This document shows positions 1-9,095 of a stretch of DNA of 64,000 nt, in pieces. Within the stretch, counting starts at the first letter, position 1. The number at the start of each line of letters is the position of its first letter. Source of the stretch: Cruoricaptor ignavus (lineage in GTDB: Bacteria; Bacteroidota; Bacteroidia; Flavobacteriales; Weeksellaceae); the NCBI RefSeq assembly GCF_900141665.1, contig NZ_FQYI01000006.1, positions 62,001 to 126,000 of the forward strand, in the 5' to 3' direction. The notes below the pieces were generated by a model. That model was not told the origin of the DNA. It worked only from the letters and a program-made list of their open reading frames with translations, and did no database searches. The position numbers were made by a program, and so were the translations under genes.

Positions 1-543
1 AAAATTCCCCTCCGAGAATTTTGCCTGAACCTTGTCTTTTTCTGAAAGAATGATGTCAGAAGCCGGAAGTTTCCAGTCGATATTCAAATCGGCATCGTTC
101 CAAAGCACGCCGCCTTCCGATTCTTTGTTGTAGAAATTATCACATTTGTAAGCGAAAATCGCCGTTTCGCTCAGCACCGAAAATCCGTGGCCGAAACCTC
201 TTGGCACATAGAACTGCAGCTTGTTCTCCGCGGAAAGTTCCACGCCGTACCATTTACCGAAAGTCGGCGAATCTTTTCGCAAATCCACAGCCACATCGAA
301 AACTTTCCCTTCCAGGCAGGAAACTAATTTTGCCTGGGCATTTTCACCTTTCTGCAGATGGATGCCGCGCAAAACGCCGTAGCAGGATTTTGAAATATTA
401 TCCTGAACAAAGTGGCCGTTCAATCTTGTCAGCTCCTCGAACTTTTTCTCGTTGAACTTTTCGTAAAAATAGCCTCTATCATCCTCGAAAATTGTGGGCT
501 CGATGATGTAGCAGTCTTTTAAAGGTGTCTCAATCAGCTTCAT
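1..543 (-). CDS. rfbC: dTDP-4-dehydrorhamnose 3,5-epimerase, 3' end cut by window edge
   Basis: This enzyme epimerises dTDP-4-keto-6-deoxyglucose at C3 and C5 on the way to dTDP-L-rhamnose. The reading frame opens at an ATG at 543 and stays open for 181 codons to the window edge. That is about the full family length, so only the last few residues should be missing. Family hallmarks are the early DDRGYFYE stretch, RGIHLQ with the expected catalytic His at residue 62, VDLRKDSPTFGKW, and YVPRGFGHGF. It is the last gene seen of the minus-strand polysaccharide cluster. rmlA and rmlB are not in the window and may lie beyond its edge. Their product, dTDP-4-keto-6-deoxyglucose, would also feed the fdtA-like gene near 30.7 kb. 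Identity is secure. Confidence 0.95.
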   Translation of the reverse strand, partial: MKLIETPLKDCYIIEPTIFEDDRGYFYEKFNEKKFEELTRLNGHFVQDNISKSCYGVLRGIHLQKGENAQAKLVSCLEGKVFDVAVDLRKDSPTFGKWYGVELSAENKLQFYVPRGFGHGFSVLSETAIFAYKCDNFYNKESEGGVLWNDADLNIDWKLPASDIILSEKDKVQAKFSEGNF

Positions 544-553
544 ACGATTTTAA

Positions 554-1006
554 CTATTTGCTGGCATCCTGTTTTTTTAGTTTTTCGGCTTCCTGTTCGT
601 AAACGGCTTTCTTCAGTCCGGAACTGGAAAACCGGTGGTCGCGTTTGTTATAGTAAATTTCAATGCCTTTTTCCTCGCAGTATTTTTTCCCTGTGAATTC
701 CTTGTCTCTATAATCGTCACCAATGATGCGGATATCAATTATGAAAGAGCGCAGGATGTCCTCCAGATCCTGCTCGGTAACATAGGGTACAATTTCGTCC
801 ACATCCTTGCAGGCTTTCAACTGGATGTAGCGCTCCACGATGGTCTGCGTCGGCTTATTTTTATGCGCCCTCTCCATTGAGGGGTCTATTTGGAGACCTA
901 CAATTAAATAATCGCAAACTGTTTTAGCTTCCTCCAGCATTTTTATGTGCCCGGCATGCAGCAAATCGAACGCGGAGAATGTGATTCCAACTTTTTTATC
1001 TTTCAT
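554..1006 (-). CDS. TagD-like cytidylyl/adenylyltransferase family protein
   Basis: A 150-residue nucleotidyltransferase of the HxGH superfamily. HAGH lies at residues 17-20 and an RxSSS signature (R125, then FSSS) near the C-terminus, as in glycerol-3-phosphate cytidylyltransferase (TagD) and the cytidylyltransferase-like half of HldE. The family transfers CMP or AMP to a phosphorylated small molecule. I chose the ATG at 1006 because the KVGITFSAFDLLHAGH core follows at once; an upstream start would add ten unlikely residues. It lies 10 bp upstream of rfbC, so it is probably part of the polysaccharide transcription unit. A role in making CDP-glycerol or a similar decoration is inference; the true substrate cannot be read from the sequence. 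Confidence 0.85.
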   Translation of the reverse strand: MKDKKVGITFSAFDLLHAGHIKMLEEAKTVCDYLIVGLQIDPSMERAHKNKPTQTIVERYIQLKACKDVDEIVPYVTEQDLEDILRSFIIDIRIIGDDYRDKEFTGKKYCEEKGIEIYYNKRDHRFSSSGLKKAVYEQEAEKLKKQDASK

Positions 1007-1076
1007 AATATTATAATTGCCACAAAGAAAAGGCAAATATGCAAAATGAACAAATAATTAAAGCCGCCATCGGTTA

Positions 1077-2453
1077 TTAGTAAGCCTGCTCATCACCGCG
1101 GAAAATATTATAAACGGTAAGGAAAATAATTTTCAGATCCAGGAAGAAAGACCAGTTCTGGATGTACCACACATCTTTTTCGACGCGGCGCTGCATATCT
1201 TTCTCGCTGAAAATTTCTCCACGGGCACCTGTAACCTGCGCCCAACCTGTGATGCCGGGCTTCACCATATGGCGCAGCATATACCTGTCGGTAATTTCTG
1301 AATAAATTTCAGTTTGGGACAACATATGCGGGCGCGGCCCTACGACGGACATATCCCCTACGAGGACATTAAAAAACTGCGGCAATTCATCGATACTCGT
1401 TTTCCTCATAAAGGCCCCGAAATTGGTAACCCGCCTGTCATTTTTAGTAGCGACTTTTAAATCCGCGTCTTTGTTTATAGTCATACTGCGGAATTTAATG
1501 CAGTTGAACGGCTTATTATCCAAACCGGAACGGAGCTGCGTGAAAAACACTGGGCCCTTACTTTCTGCCCTGATGATGATGGCGATAATCGGCGTAAGCC
1601 ATGAAAGAATGAAAATAATGACAAACAGCGAAAATAAAATATCGAACGCCCTTTTTACGAAGGCTTTTTCGGGAATCTGCAAGGGTTCTGGCATTAGTTT
1701 GAACAAGGGAACATCGCCCACCACTTTCAGCGAAGTAGCCGGTAGAAAACTTGAAAACCCAGGTAGAAAGAAAATCCTAACCATCTGATTTTCAGCCTTT
1801 TTCAAAATAGGACGATAAATTTCCTCCACATCACCGCTGTCACAAATGATGATATTGTCAATCTTCTCACCATTCAAATCGCGAAGCAAATCGTCCAAAG
1901 TTCCGAGATATTTTCCCTTTTTAATGCCAACACCCTCAGTCACAGTATAAAATCCCTTCACACCCAAACCTTGGCGGAAGCTTTTATTCTGTAAAAATTC
2001 TTCTATATCCACATTGCGTCCCACCAGAACGCTCGAAAGTTTACGGTTCAGGTAAACACGGTAATTTTTGCGGTAGAGCAGCGCAGCGATTCTCGCCAAA
2101 CCTATGATAAATGCGAAAATGACCACCGACCAAAACGCTGAATTTCGTCCGAAATTAAGTGTAGGAAAAAAATATAAGATGCTGAAATTCAGCGCGGTAA
2201 AAATGAAAAATGTTTTTGCCAGTTCGCCGAAATGCTTCTGCGCCTCCTTCGTAAATGCATTAGCGTAAAGTTGAGTGAACCAACTCACTGAAAACCAGGC
2301 AATTAAAAGAAAAACAGCAATGAAGAAAAGCTCATCAAACGGCTTAGTAAAATGCCCAAAAAAAATAATCGCCAAAAACGCAATGATGATGGACAGCGCA
2401 TCACAAATTTTTAAAAGCGTTGCAAAATCATTGTATAATTTCCGCATTCGCAT
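1077..2453 (-). CDS. Exopolysaccharide polyprenyl glycosylphosphotransferase (WcaJ/WbaP type)
   Basis: This is the large, polytopic type of initiating transferase, which moves a hexose-1-phosphate from a UDP-sugar to undecaprenyl phosphate in the inner membrane. The N-terminal half has four to five hydrophobic helices, then a CoA-binding-like middle domain. The C-terminal catalytic domain starts with an RAFDILFSL helix and carries the Asp-Glu dyad in SIDELPQ (residues 355-356), followed by VGPRP and KPGITGWAQV. The 458-residue length fits the family. It can start at the ATG at 2453 or at 2447. It is the priming enzyme expected for locus A. A second, short PglC-like primer is at 15588-16196. 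The exact sugar, often glucose or galactose in this family, is not determined. Confidence 0.92.
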   Translation of the reverse strand: MRMRKLYNDFATLLKICDALSIIIAFLAIIFFGHFTKPFDELFFIAVFLLIAWFSVSWFTQLYANAFTKEAQKHFGELAKTFFIFTALNFSILYFFPTLNFGRNSAFWSVVIFAFIIGLARIAALLYRKNYRVYLNRKLSSVLVGRNVDIEEFLQNKSFRQGLGVKGFYTVTEGVGIKKGKYLGTLDDLLRDLNGEKIDNIIICDSGDVEEIYRPILKKAENQMVRIFFLPGFSSFLPATSLKVVGDVPLFKLMPEPLQIPEKAFVKRAFDILFSLFVIIFILSWLTPIIAIIIRAESKGPVFFTQLRSGLDNKPFNCIKFRSMTINKDADLKVATKNDRRVTNFGAFMRKTSIDELPQFFNVLVGDMSVVGPRPHMLSQTEIYSEITDRYMLRHMVKPGITGWAQVTGARGEIFSEKDMQRRVEKDVWYIQNWSFFLDLKIIFLTVYNIFRGDEQAY

Positions 2454-2473
2454 TGTGGCAGAGCATTAAAAAG

Positions 2474-2481
2474 CAAATATA
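2474..2481 (-). promoter_or_regulatory. Candidate -7 element (TATATTTG)
   Basis: Read on the minus strand this is TATATTTG, a perfect match to the Bacteroidota -7 consensus TAnnTTTG, 21 bp upstream of the glycosylphosphotransferase ATG at 2453. No TTG lies at the usual -33 distance (the nearest leaves only 13 bp), so this is a weak prediction. It would let the last genes of locus A be transcribed separately. Confidence 0.35.
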
Positions 2482-2507
2482 GCAAAAGAAATCGCAAACA
2501 TTAGCCT

Positions 2508-3284
2508 TTAAATTTTTTGTGCAAATTGTTGGTGGAAAAATTTAGGCAAAATATATTGGGGAACTTTACGCAAAATCTTAAAAAACAAGGTGAAATATCC
2601 TAATAGTTTATGGTCTTTGATTATTTTCAAATCCTCGGAAGACTTTTTTCCCTGCTGAGACAAGTCGGTGCTTTTCCCGCCGATTCTCATTTTTACTACA
2701 TAGTCATCATAGAATACTTTTTTGATATTTCTGTTTTGAAACCATCTTAGGGAAATATCGTAATCGGAAGCGATTTTAAATTCTTCTCTATAAAGGCCGT
2801 ATTTTTCAAACACATTTCTTTTTACATAAATCGTGGTATGCAGCGGAATCCAGCCGAAGTAAAGCCTCAACGGCCGGAATAACGAGGAGCCATAGATTCT
2901 TCTTACCTTGGAAAGATTATTTTCATCCACATAAATCCCGTTGGCATACACCAAATCTGCATTCGTTTCTCGGAATACTTCAGCAATTTTTGCAAGAGTT
3001 TCATCATCATAATAGAAATCATCTGAATGCAGCACCCCTACAATATCTCCCGAAGCCTTTTTTATCCCCTTGTTTATAGCATTGTACATACCGCTGTCTG
3101 GCTCGCTTATCAGAACATCAATCGCATCAGTATTCTTTTTTAAAATATCCACTGTGCCATCGTTCGAAGCGCCATCTACAACGATGTATTCGATATTGCG
3201 GTAAGTTTGCGCACGGAGGCTGTCTATCGCGCTCTGGATGGTGGTCGCCCTGTTGTAGCAGGCCGTAATGACGGAGATTTTCAT
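2508..3284 (-). CDS. Glycosyltransferase family 2
   Basis: A GT-A fold transferase of 258 residues that adds a sugar to the lipid-linked repeat unit on the cytoplasmic side. It opens with the typical KISVITACYNRA strand and has DGASNDGT, then VLHSDDFYYDDE containing the metal-binding acidic motif. The NDGTVDIL, HTTIYVKRNVFEKYG and DYDISLRWFQ segments match colanic-acid-type GT2 enzymes such as WcaE, which hints at a role in adding an early sugar. The donor sugar cannot be read from the sequence. It lies between the beta-helix protein gene and the priming transferase of locus A. Confidence 0.92.
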   Translation of the reverse strand: MKISVITACYNRATTIQSAIDSLRAQTYRNIEYIVVDGASNDGTVDILKKNTDAIDVLISEPDSGMYNAINKGIKKASGDIVGVLHSDDFYYDDETLAKIAEVFRETNADLVYANGIYVDENNLSKVRRIYGSSLFRPLRLYFGWIPLHTTIYVKRNVFEKYGLYREEFKIASDYDISLRWFQNRNIKKVFYDDYVVKMRIGGKSTDLSQQGKKSSEDLKIIKDHKLLGYFTLFFKILRKVPQYILPKFFHQQFAQKI

Positions 3285-3299
3285 TCTGCTTATTCTAAA

Positions 3300-5240
3300 T
3301 TATTTGCGTGTACCCACATTTCTGAAGTCAATCGGTTTAAAATCTGTGGCGCTGAAAATTTCCGTATTCGCTGGCTGCAATACGAAGCCATCAGCCCTCA
3401 ATTTGGGATCCATAATAACGGAGTTAGCATCTCCGCTCGAAAACCTGCTACCTTCTAAGCTTTTAATCTGTGAGGAGAAGTAAACATTTCCTTTCATCTT
3501 CTTTTTAATATGCTGCCAATTCCTTCCGGTAAAGTCGTTATTCCTCATTACGAGAATATTATTATTGAAATTGAACGAATTATGGTCCTCCACTCTGCTC
3601 GCTTCTACCGCAGCCTTTCCGTTCCAGGCAAAAATATTATTTTCAATTAAATTGTTTCTTCCGTAATGCTGGTGAAAACCTGCATCGGAACAATTGTATG
3701 CCAGATTGTTAATAATGCGTATATTGCTGGAGCCTTCATCCGTATAGAAACCCCAACCGCCGTACTCTTTGGAGTTGATATCGTGCACAATATTGTGATG
3801 AATTACCGTGCCATCGGAAATGCCTAATGTATAGACCCCCGCCAAATCGTCCAAAACACCCTTACCAAGATGGTAAATATGATTGTACGCTATCTCATTA
3901 TTCTTCGTGACACTCTCACCGTAGCCCCATACCCAGCCAACAGAAATTCCGGTATAGAAAAAATCCGAAATATCGTTATGAAGTACTCTGCAATCTCTGG
4001 CATTAAGAAGATTTACCGCTGCAGCGCAAGTATAAAATAAGCCGCCATTTTTTATGACATTATCAGTAATAAGGATATTGCTGGATGCCATATTTTTAGG
4101 AGGCGCCTGCTCATTGCCTACCTTTATAGCGCCTGCAGCCAAGGAATTAAAATTGTTATTAGAAATCGAAATATAGTCGCAGTTGTCTTTTATCCAAACG
4201 GCGTGGGTCTGAATGTTTTGTACTACCAGATTTTTCAGCGATATTTTTGACGCGTTTTCTAAGGTAAGCACTGCATCCACCGAAACTGCAGATTGCGAAG
4301 GCTCGAAGCCCTGCCTGCCTAAAGCTTTGCCAAATTGCTCTATACAGATATTGCTGAGCGTAATATTTGTAATTTTGGTAGAAGTATCTCCGGTAAATTC
4401 TATTAATTTATCAACTTCCGGAACAATAAAAGTTGAATTCTCAATCGTTTCACCTTTTTCCGGCCTGTATATCACGGTTTGATGATCGGCATTGTACCAT
4501 CTACCCTCATCCAAAACCGGCACATTTATCAATCGGTACTCCGTTTGTTTATCCTTCAGGCTGTACCAGGGTCCGAAGTTTGGCCCGTTGAATTGTAATC
4601 TGCGGTTTTTCGCATCATAATGGGACAGCAACCTTATGATGTTGCTCCATTGGATATTGAACACACCGTAAATATTAGCCATTTCGGCAGGGCTGAAAGA
4701 TTCGATTTTTTTTGCGAGTTCTTTCTCTGCCTTAGTACTGATGAATGTTTCAGTGCGCTCTGGATTAATAATCTTGAAATAACCCTGGCTCGGTAGCGAG
4801 GAAATCAGTTTCTGCTTGCCATTCCTGGAAAGCATTTGGGTGAAGGATTTGCTTCCGGTCCGGCTTATAATCCAGTATCCGGATTTTTTATCCAGTCGGG
4901 CTTTTAGTTTTTGTCCGCCGTAAAAAGTTGGAGGATTACTTTCGTTGCCCATTATTACAATCCTGTTTTTTTCCGTTCTTGCAAAAGATTTATCAAGCAG
5001 GATTGGTTGGGAAAGATAGTAATCACCGGAGCCCACAATAATCCTAACCGAGTCCTGGGAATAACTTTTTGCTAAATCGAGAGCTTTTTGTAGAGATTTC
5101 ACCGGTTTCTGCGATGTGCCCGGTGCAGCGTCGTCCCCATCGGTAGAAACAAATATTTTCTTCTGAGCCAGTAGATTTGAACTCAGAAAAAATACACATA
5201 ATATGATGTATCGAAAATGCACGGGAGAAAACTTTAGCAT
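3300..5240 (-). CDS. Secreted right-handed parallel beta-helix protein
   Basis: A 646-residue exported protein. The first 25 residues form a signal peptide (basic start, hydrophobic core ending FLSSNLLAQ). The next part has GDDAAPGTSQKPVKSLQKAL, the usual opening of pectate-lyase-like and DUF1565-type beta-helix proteins. From about residue 280 to 590 there are repeated asparagine-rich rungs such as ITLSNI, ISISNNNF, ILITDNVIKNGG and IRIINNLAYN. The fold is well supported and the enzymatic activity is not: it may be a lyase, hydrolase or epimerase acting on the locus A polysaccharide, or a binding protein. It lies 9 bp downstream of a GT4 gene inside the locus, which implies a link to the polymer. 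No T9SS tail is visible. Confidence 0.85.
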   Translation of the reverse strand: MLKFSPVHFRYIILCVFFLSSNLLAQKKIFVSTDGDDAAPGTSQKPVKSLQKALDLAKSYSQDSVRIIVGSGDYYLSQPILLDKSFARTEKNRIVIMGNESNPPTFYGGQKLKARLDKKSGYWIISRTGSKSFTQMLSRNGKQKLISSLPSQGYFKIINPERTETFISTKAEKELAKKIESFSPAEMANIYGVFNIQWSNIIRLLSHYDAKNRRLQFNGPNFGPWYSLKDKQTEYRLINVPVLDEGRWYNADHQTVIYRPEKGETIENSTFIVPEVDKLIEFTGDTSTKITNITLSNICIEQFGKALGRQGFEPSQSAVSVDAVLTLENASKISLKNLVVQNIQTHAVWIKDNCDYISISNNNFNSLAAGAIKVGNEQAPPKNMASSNILITDNVIKNGGLFYTCAAAVNLLNARDCRVLHNDISDFFYTGISVGWVWGYGESVTKNNEIAYNHIYHLGKGVLDDLAGVYTLGISDGTVIHHNIVHDINSKEYGGWGFYTDEGSSNIRIINNLAYNCSDAGFHQHYGRNNLIENNIFAWNGKAAVEASRVEDHNSFNFNNNILVMRNNDFTGRNWQHIKKKMKGNVYFSSQIKSLEGSRFSSGDANSVIMDPKLRADGFVLQPANTEIFSATDFKPIDFRNVGTRK

Positions 5241-5249
5241 AATTTAAAT

Positions 5250-6461
5250 TTATTGTTTAGAAATCAATTGCTCCTGATACAAATCTATGTATTTCTTATA
5301 AAGTTTCTCCTCATCGAAAAATTTACTGGCTATTTCACGACACTCAGAGCTTAAAAATTTTTTTTCATTTGAAAGAAAGACTTCCACCGCTCCCTTAATA
5401 TCGCCCTGTTCCACAACAAAACCACCGCCGCATTGCAACGATTCAGGCGAACCACCTGTCCTATAAGTAACCACCGGGGTTCCGCAGGCTAAAGCTTCCA
5501 AGTTTGTTGTTGGATAATTATCTTCATAGGTTGGATTGAAGAAAAACTCTGCTGCACTGTAGATTTGCGCAAGCTCCTGCTGGCTTTCAGTCCTCGGAAT
5601 CGTTTTAATATTTTCTGGCAATGTCTTTCCTTGCTTCCTATCCACCCCTACCAAGACGATTTGGAAGTGATTATTATCCAGCATATTTGCAAGCTGTATA
5701 AAATCATTCAGGCCTTTCCGCTTGGACCAGGTGGAGGCCACGCCAAGAATTATTTTCTTGCCTTGCAGATTATACTTTGCTATAACCTGCTCGCTAGCCT
5801 CTGGCTTGAAAACATTTAAGTTGATACCGTTCCGAATAACCCTGATTTCTTTACTTCCCAAAAAGGATTTCTTCACCTCATCGGCTAGCCATTGTGAGGG
5901 CGTACAGATTGTGAGATTATCAATTTTGCTTAGCAATTCTTTTTTCAGCAGGAAATTCCTTCGGGATTTGTCCGTAATACTTTTAGGATAGGTAAAGGTT
6001 TGCGGGCAATTGTTGCATTCCGTCTGCCACTTCTCACATCCCGCAAAGGAATAATAGACGCAGTGGCCGGTATATGCCCAGCAGTCGTGAAGCGTCCAAA
6101 CTACCGGCAGGTTTTTTTTCTGTAAATATGAAAAAAGTATGCTGATATTCAGATAATAGCCGTGGAGATTATGCAGGTGTATGAGATCTGGCTTTATTTC
6201 TTCCAACTTCTCTACCAATCTTTCTGTGGCGGATTTTGAGAAAAGCCCGTGTGCATCTGCCAAAACGCTTCCCGCACCGTGTAAAAGCGTATCTGCCAAT
6301 CCTCCCATTTTTATTTCCTGGGAGGCTGTAGGGTTGCGGTGCCTTGGCCCTGCGGCAAAATAGCTCTGCCATCCTTCTGCCAGAACCAGTTTACCGATGC
6401 TTTCTGCAATTCTTCCAGGTGCCCTGGAATTCTGGAAGGTGTTAATTTGTACGATTCTCAT
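5250..6461 (-). CDS. Glycosyltransferase family 4
   Basis: A GT-B retaining glycosyltransferase of 403 residues. Its N-terminal half has MRIVQINTF, DLIHLHNLHGYYLN and TLHDCWAYTGHC, and its C-terminal half has GVASTWSKRKG and the GT4 donor-binding stretch FFNPTYEDNYPTTNLEALACGTP. The HDCWAYTGHC and CNNCPQ segments resemble WcaC-like colanic acid transferases, so a related linkage is plausible. I chose the ATG at 6461, because the first in-frame codon upstream (6467) is TTG. It overlaps the end of the flippase gene by 20 bp, indicating translational coupling. Confidence 0.92.
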   Translation of the reverse strand: MRIVQINTFQNSRAPGRIAESIGKLVLAEGWQSYFAAGPRHRNPTASQEIKMGGLADTLLHGAGSVLADAHGLFSKSATERLVEKLEEIKPDLIHLHNLHGYYLNISILFSYLQKKNLPVVWTLHDCWAYTGHCVYYSFAGCEKWQTECNNCPQTFTYPKSITDKSRRNFLLKKELLSKIDNLTICTPSQWLADEVKKSFLGSKEIRVIRNGINLNVFKPEASEQVIAKYNLQGKKIILGVASTWSKRKGLNDFIQLANMLDNNHFQIVLVGVDRKQGKTLPENIKTIPRTESQQELAQIYSAAEFFFNPTYEDNYPTTNLEALACGTPVVTYRTGGSPESLQCGGGFVVEQGDIKGAVEVFLSNEKKFLSSECREIASKFFDEEKLYKKYIDLYQEQLISKQ

Positions 6462-7725
6462 TAGCAACGATATACCTTTTGTATGATATGACGGTAATTA
6501 ATAGCAATAGCAAATTGGAAATAAAAAATCCTATTGACAGATTAATAGAACCAGGCCAATCTTTCTTCCAATGGGAAAGAAAAAAAAATATAAATATGCA
6601 GCCTGCATCGGCAAGAATCCGCTGTACCAGGATTATTACATTATTCCCTGATGAGATAAAGGACTGCAACAGGATATTTATGATGCCAGTGCATACCGCT
6701 GCCACAGACAGTAGGGATATAATGAGCCTTCCACTGTAATAAGTATTTCCGTAAAACCTCATTATTAAAGGATAGAACCCGATAATAAGCGTAGATATAA
6801 GGATGGTAATCACCATATTCATTACCACTACTTTCTTCATAGTGCCGGAGTTGTTTCCTGAAGACAAGGCGCTAAGAAGAACATTTCTCAAAATATTGGG
6901 AATAAAAATAATGATATAGAACCATTGCATTGCAGCCGAGAAATTACCCAGTTCTTCGTAGCCGTACCACAACACCATTAAATAGGAAAATGCAGAAGTA
7001 AATACGGCAATTGATAAATCGTAAAGTGCAATAGGCCAATTGAACTTCAGCATTGAAAAAATATTGTAATGTTTTCCTGCTGTTTCCGCACGCAAAGTAG
7101 TTTCCTTGCCTTTGCGCAGAAAAATATAATTTACAAAAGCGGTAAAAAACTGAACCAGCAGAAGTGCGGCTACAGCTCCGTCTAAATTATAATAATAGGT
7201 AAGTACAACACTTAAGGAGATCGTCAGGAGGCCGGATATGATGTTAATCTTTGCAATGAAACCAAATTTATCAAGACCTGCCAAATAGGCATTTTGCAAG
7301 GTAACTATTGCTTGAAAAAATATCCAGAAGGCCATAAGCATCGTAGCTATCCAATAATCTTCCCTCTTGAACAAATGGATCGAAACAGAATGCGGGAAAA
7401 GTAGTATGAGTACCGACAATATTCCCGATATAAACATTGTAATAAGGTTGCAATTCCGCATTATGGCACGATAAACTGCTGGATTCGCATTATTTTCTGC
7501 AATAAATTTGGTTGCTGTATAGCCTAAGCCGAAAGTTGAAAAAATAGCTAATGAGTAAACAAAATTTTTGATCATATTATAGCCGCCAAAATCTGCCGCA
7601 CCCAACATCTTGGCTACCAAAATCCCCGAAAAAAGAACGGCCGTTTTAGCGAAGCCAGAGCCCAAAACGGCAAATAGCGAATTACGCAACAGCGGATTAT
7701 TCCTTAACTTTCGCAGAAACTCCAT
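6442..7725 (-). CDS. wzx: Polysaccharide flippase, Wzx-like (locus A)
   Basis: A polytopic membrane protein of about 427 residues with roughly 12 hydrophobic segments. It belongs to the MOP/PST group that flips lipid-linked repeat units across the inner membrane. The start MEFLRKLRNNPLLRNSLFAVLGSGFAK and the following GILVAKMLGAADFGGYNMIKN are typical of the PST N-terminus, where the GxxDFGxY segment is well conserved. I chose the ATG at 7725 over a TTG at 7749. The start still overlaps the polymerase gene by 29 bp. A second Wzx of quite different sequence serves locus B at 27523-29004. Confidence 0.9.
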   Translation of the reverse strand: MEFLRKLRNNPLLRNSLFAVLGSGFAKTAVLFSGILVAKMLGAADFGGYNMIKNFVYSLAIFSTFGLGYTATKFIAENNANPAVYRAIMRNCNLITMFISGILSVLILLFPHSVSIHLFKREDYWIATMLMAFWIFFQAIVTLQNAYLAGLDKFGFIAKINIISGLLTISLSVVLTYYYNLDGAVAALLLVQFFTAFVNYIFLRKGKETTLRAETAGKHYNIFSMLKFNWPIALYDLSIAVFTSAFSYLMVLWYGYEELGNFSAAMQWFYIIIFIPNILRNVLLSALSSGNNSGTMKKVVVMNMVITILISTLIIGFYPLIMRFYGNTYYSGRLIISLLSVAAVCTGIINILLQSFISSGNNVIILVQRILADAGCIFIFFFLSHWKKDWPGSINLSIGFFISNLLLLLITVISYKRYIVANENRTN

Positions 7726-9061
7726 CAGCGGTAAATTTTTTATTACCAAGCCTAATTACAAGCATTAAGAAAAATACCATACACAGAAATCCAAGCAAAT
7801 ATGCTGTGGAACTTTGCAAATCCCCTCGAAGCAAAAAAATGGAAAAGCCGACAAGCGTAAAATAAAGTATAGAAAAATCTCGTGTGGTATTAAGATTTTC
7901 TATGAACTTACGATCAAAAAATGCAAATGCCGCAGGAAGGGCCACCGCAAAAAGAATCAGCCCGTAAATCCCGAAATTTAAGTAACCTTCAGCGTAATAG
8001 TTCATAGCAAGGTTATCATAATATAAATTTAATTCTTTAGCCATATATGCCCCCGACCCCCTGGCTTTTTCTGGCCAAAACTTTCTTGGCACCCAAAAAA
8101 ATATGACCCCTAACAATTGATCCCCATAGGTGATCATATTATATTTTATAACCCTTAGCAAACTGGAGTAGGAATCAAAATGCCCTTCTGTAAACATTTC
8201 AAAATCAAAACCTATTTTGACAGCTTGAGACTTGGAAAAGGTTCGGAATGTATTTAATAATGGAAAAACAACAAGGAAACCCAAAATCATTATCACATTG
8301 AACCTGAAACCATACCTTAAAGATGGGATCACTGCCAAAAACATTGGTATGTACAACGCCGCAACATTATATCTTGCAAGACCTGTCGGAAAATTACAGA
8401 ATAGACCTACTAGTAAAAATATGATTGAAAAAAAATCCCAAGACCTCGTATAATAGAAGTAAATGGTAAAAACAAAAATAGATAGCGGCCGGAAAAAGTT
8501 TGTAACAATATGATCTAAAGGCGTGACTTCGTCCGGAGATTCAAACAGATCTGAGCCTCGCAAGAATAATTTTAATAAATTAAAATCATAACTTATCAGC
8601 GTTGTCAGCACTGAAACGGCTGATAAAACGAGCAATAAAAGCTTAGTAGTAAGTGGAAGTGAAATTTTGGTGGTGTAGAGCACCTTTTTGCTGGTTTCCG
8701 GGGTCAGGGTTCTGGTGCCGTACCCCCATTTGTAAACGACTTCAAAAATCAATAAACAAAACAGCAGGATAAGATTGGTGATTAAGTAATCCTCTGCAGT
8801 AAAGCCAGAACCTACCTTCCAGAATTTCACTCCATTTATGTATTGCAAATAAGGCGAAATCCCGAAAAAAAGCAGAGAAAATGTATGGAACATTTTGTAC
8901 AGGCTGAAGGATAGGTTGCGGCTGTTAAAAATCGCTATTACAGACCAAATTGATATTGCAAAAGATGTAAAAGCAACACCGGCATTAAAATAATCACCAT
9001 CCTGCAAGAAAATTGCAAGAATAATAATTGATGTAAGAAATGTAAAAATCCCTCTTTTCAC
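7697..9061 (-). CDS. wzy: Wzy-like O-antigen/capsule repeat-unit polymerase (locus A)
   Basis: A hydrophobic protein of 454 residues with around 10-12 membrane segments. It has the large polar loops expected of polymerases that join flipped repeat units in the periplasm. The GVIFFWVPRKFWPEKARGSGAYMAKEL segment, with its PRKFWPxKP-like core, is a recurrent feature of oligosaccharide repeat-unit polymerases of the WzyE/EpsG-like kind. The best start is a GTG at 9061, as no ATG occurs before the first transmembrane segment and a stop lies six codons upstream. Wzy proteins diverge fast, so the call rests on topology, this motif and the adjacent flippase. Confidence 0.8.
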   Translation of the reverse strand: MKRGIFTFLTSIIILAIFLQDGDYFNAGVAFTSFAISIWSVIAIFNSRNLSFSLYKMFHTFSLLFFGISPYLQYINGVKFWKVGSGFTAEDYLITNLILLFCLLIFEVVYKWGYGTRTLTPETSKKVLYTTKISLPLTTKLLLLVLSAVSVLTTLISYDFNLLKLFLRGSDLFESPDEVTPLDHIVTNFFRPLSIFVFTIYFYYTRSWDFFSIIFLLVGLFCNFPTGLARYNVAALYIPMFLAVIPSLRYGFRFNVIMILGFLVVFPLLNTFRTFSKSQAVKIGFDFEMFTEGHFDSYSSLLRVIKYNMITYGDQLLGVIFFWVPRKFWPEKARGSGAYMAKELNLYYDNLAMNYYAEGYLNFGIYGLILFAVALPAAFAFFDRKFIENLNTTRDFSILYFTLVGFSIFLLRGDLQSSTAYLLGFLCMVFFLMLVIRLGNKKFTADGVSAKVKE

Positions 9062-9095
9062 AAAAATTTGCAGGATTTAGCAATAACCTGTACAA

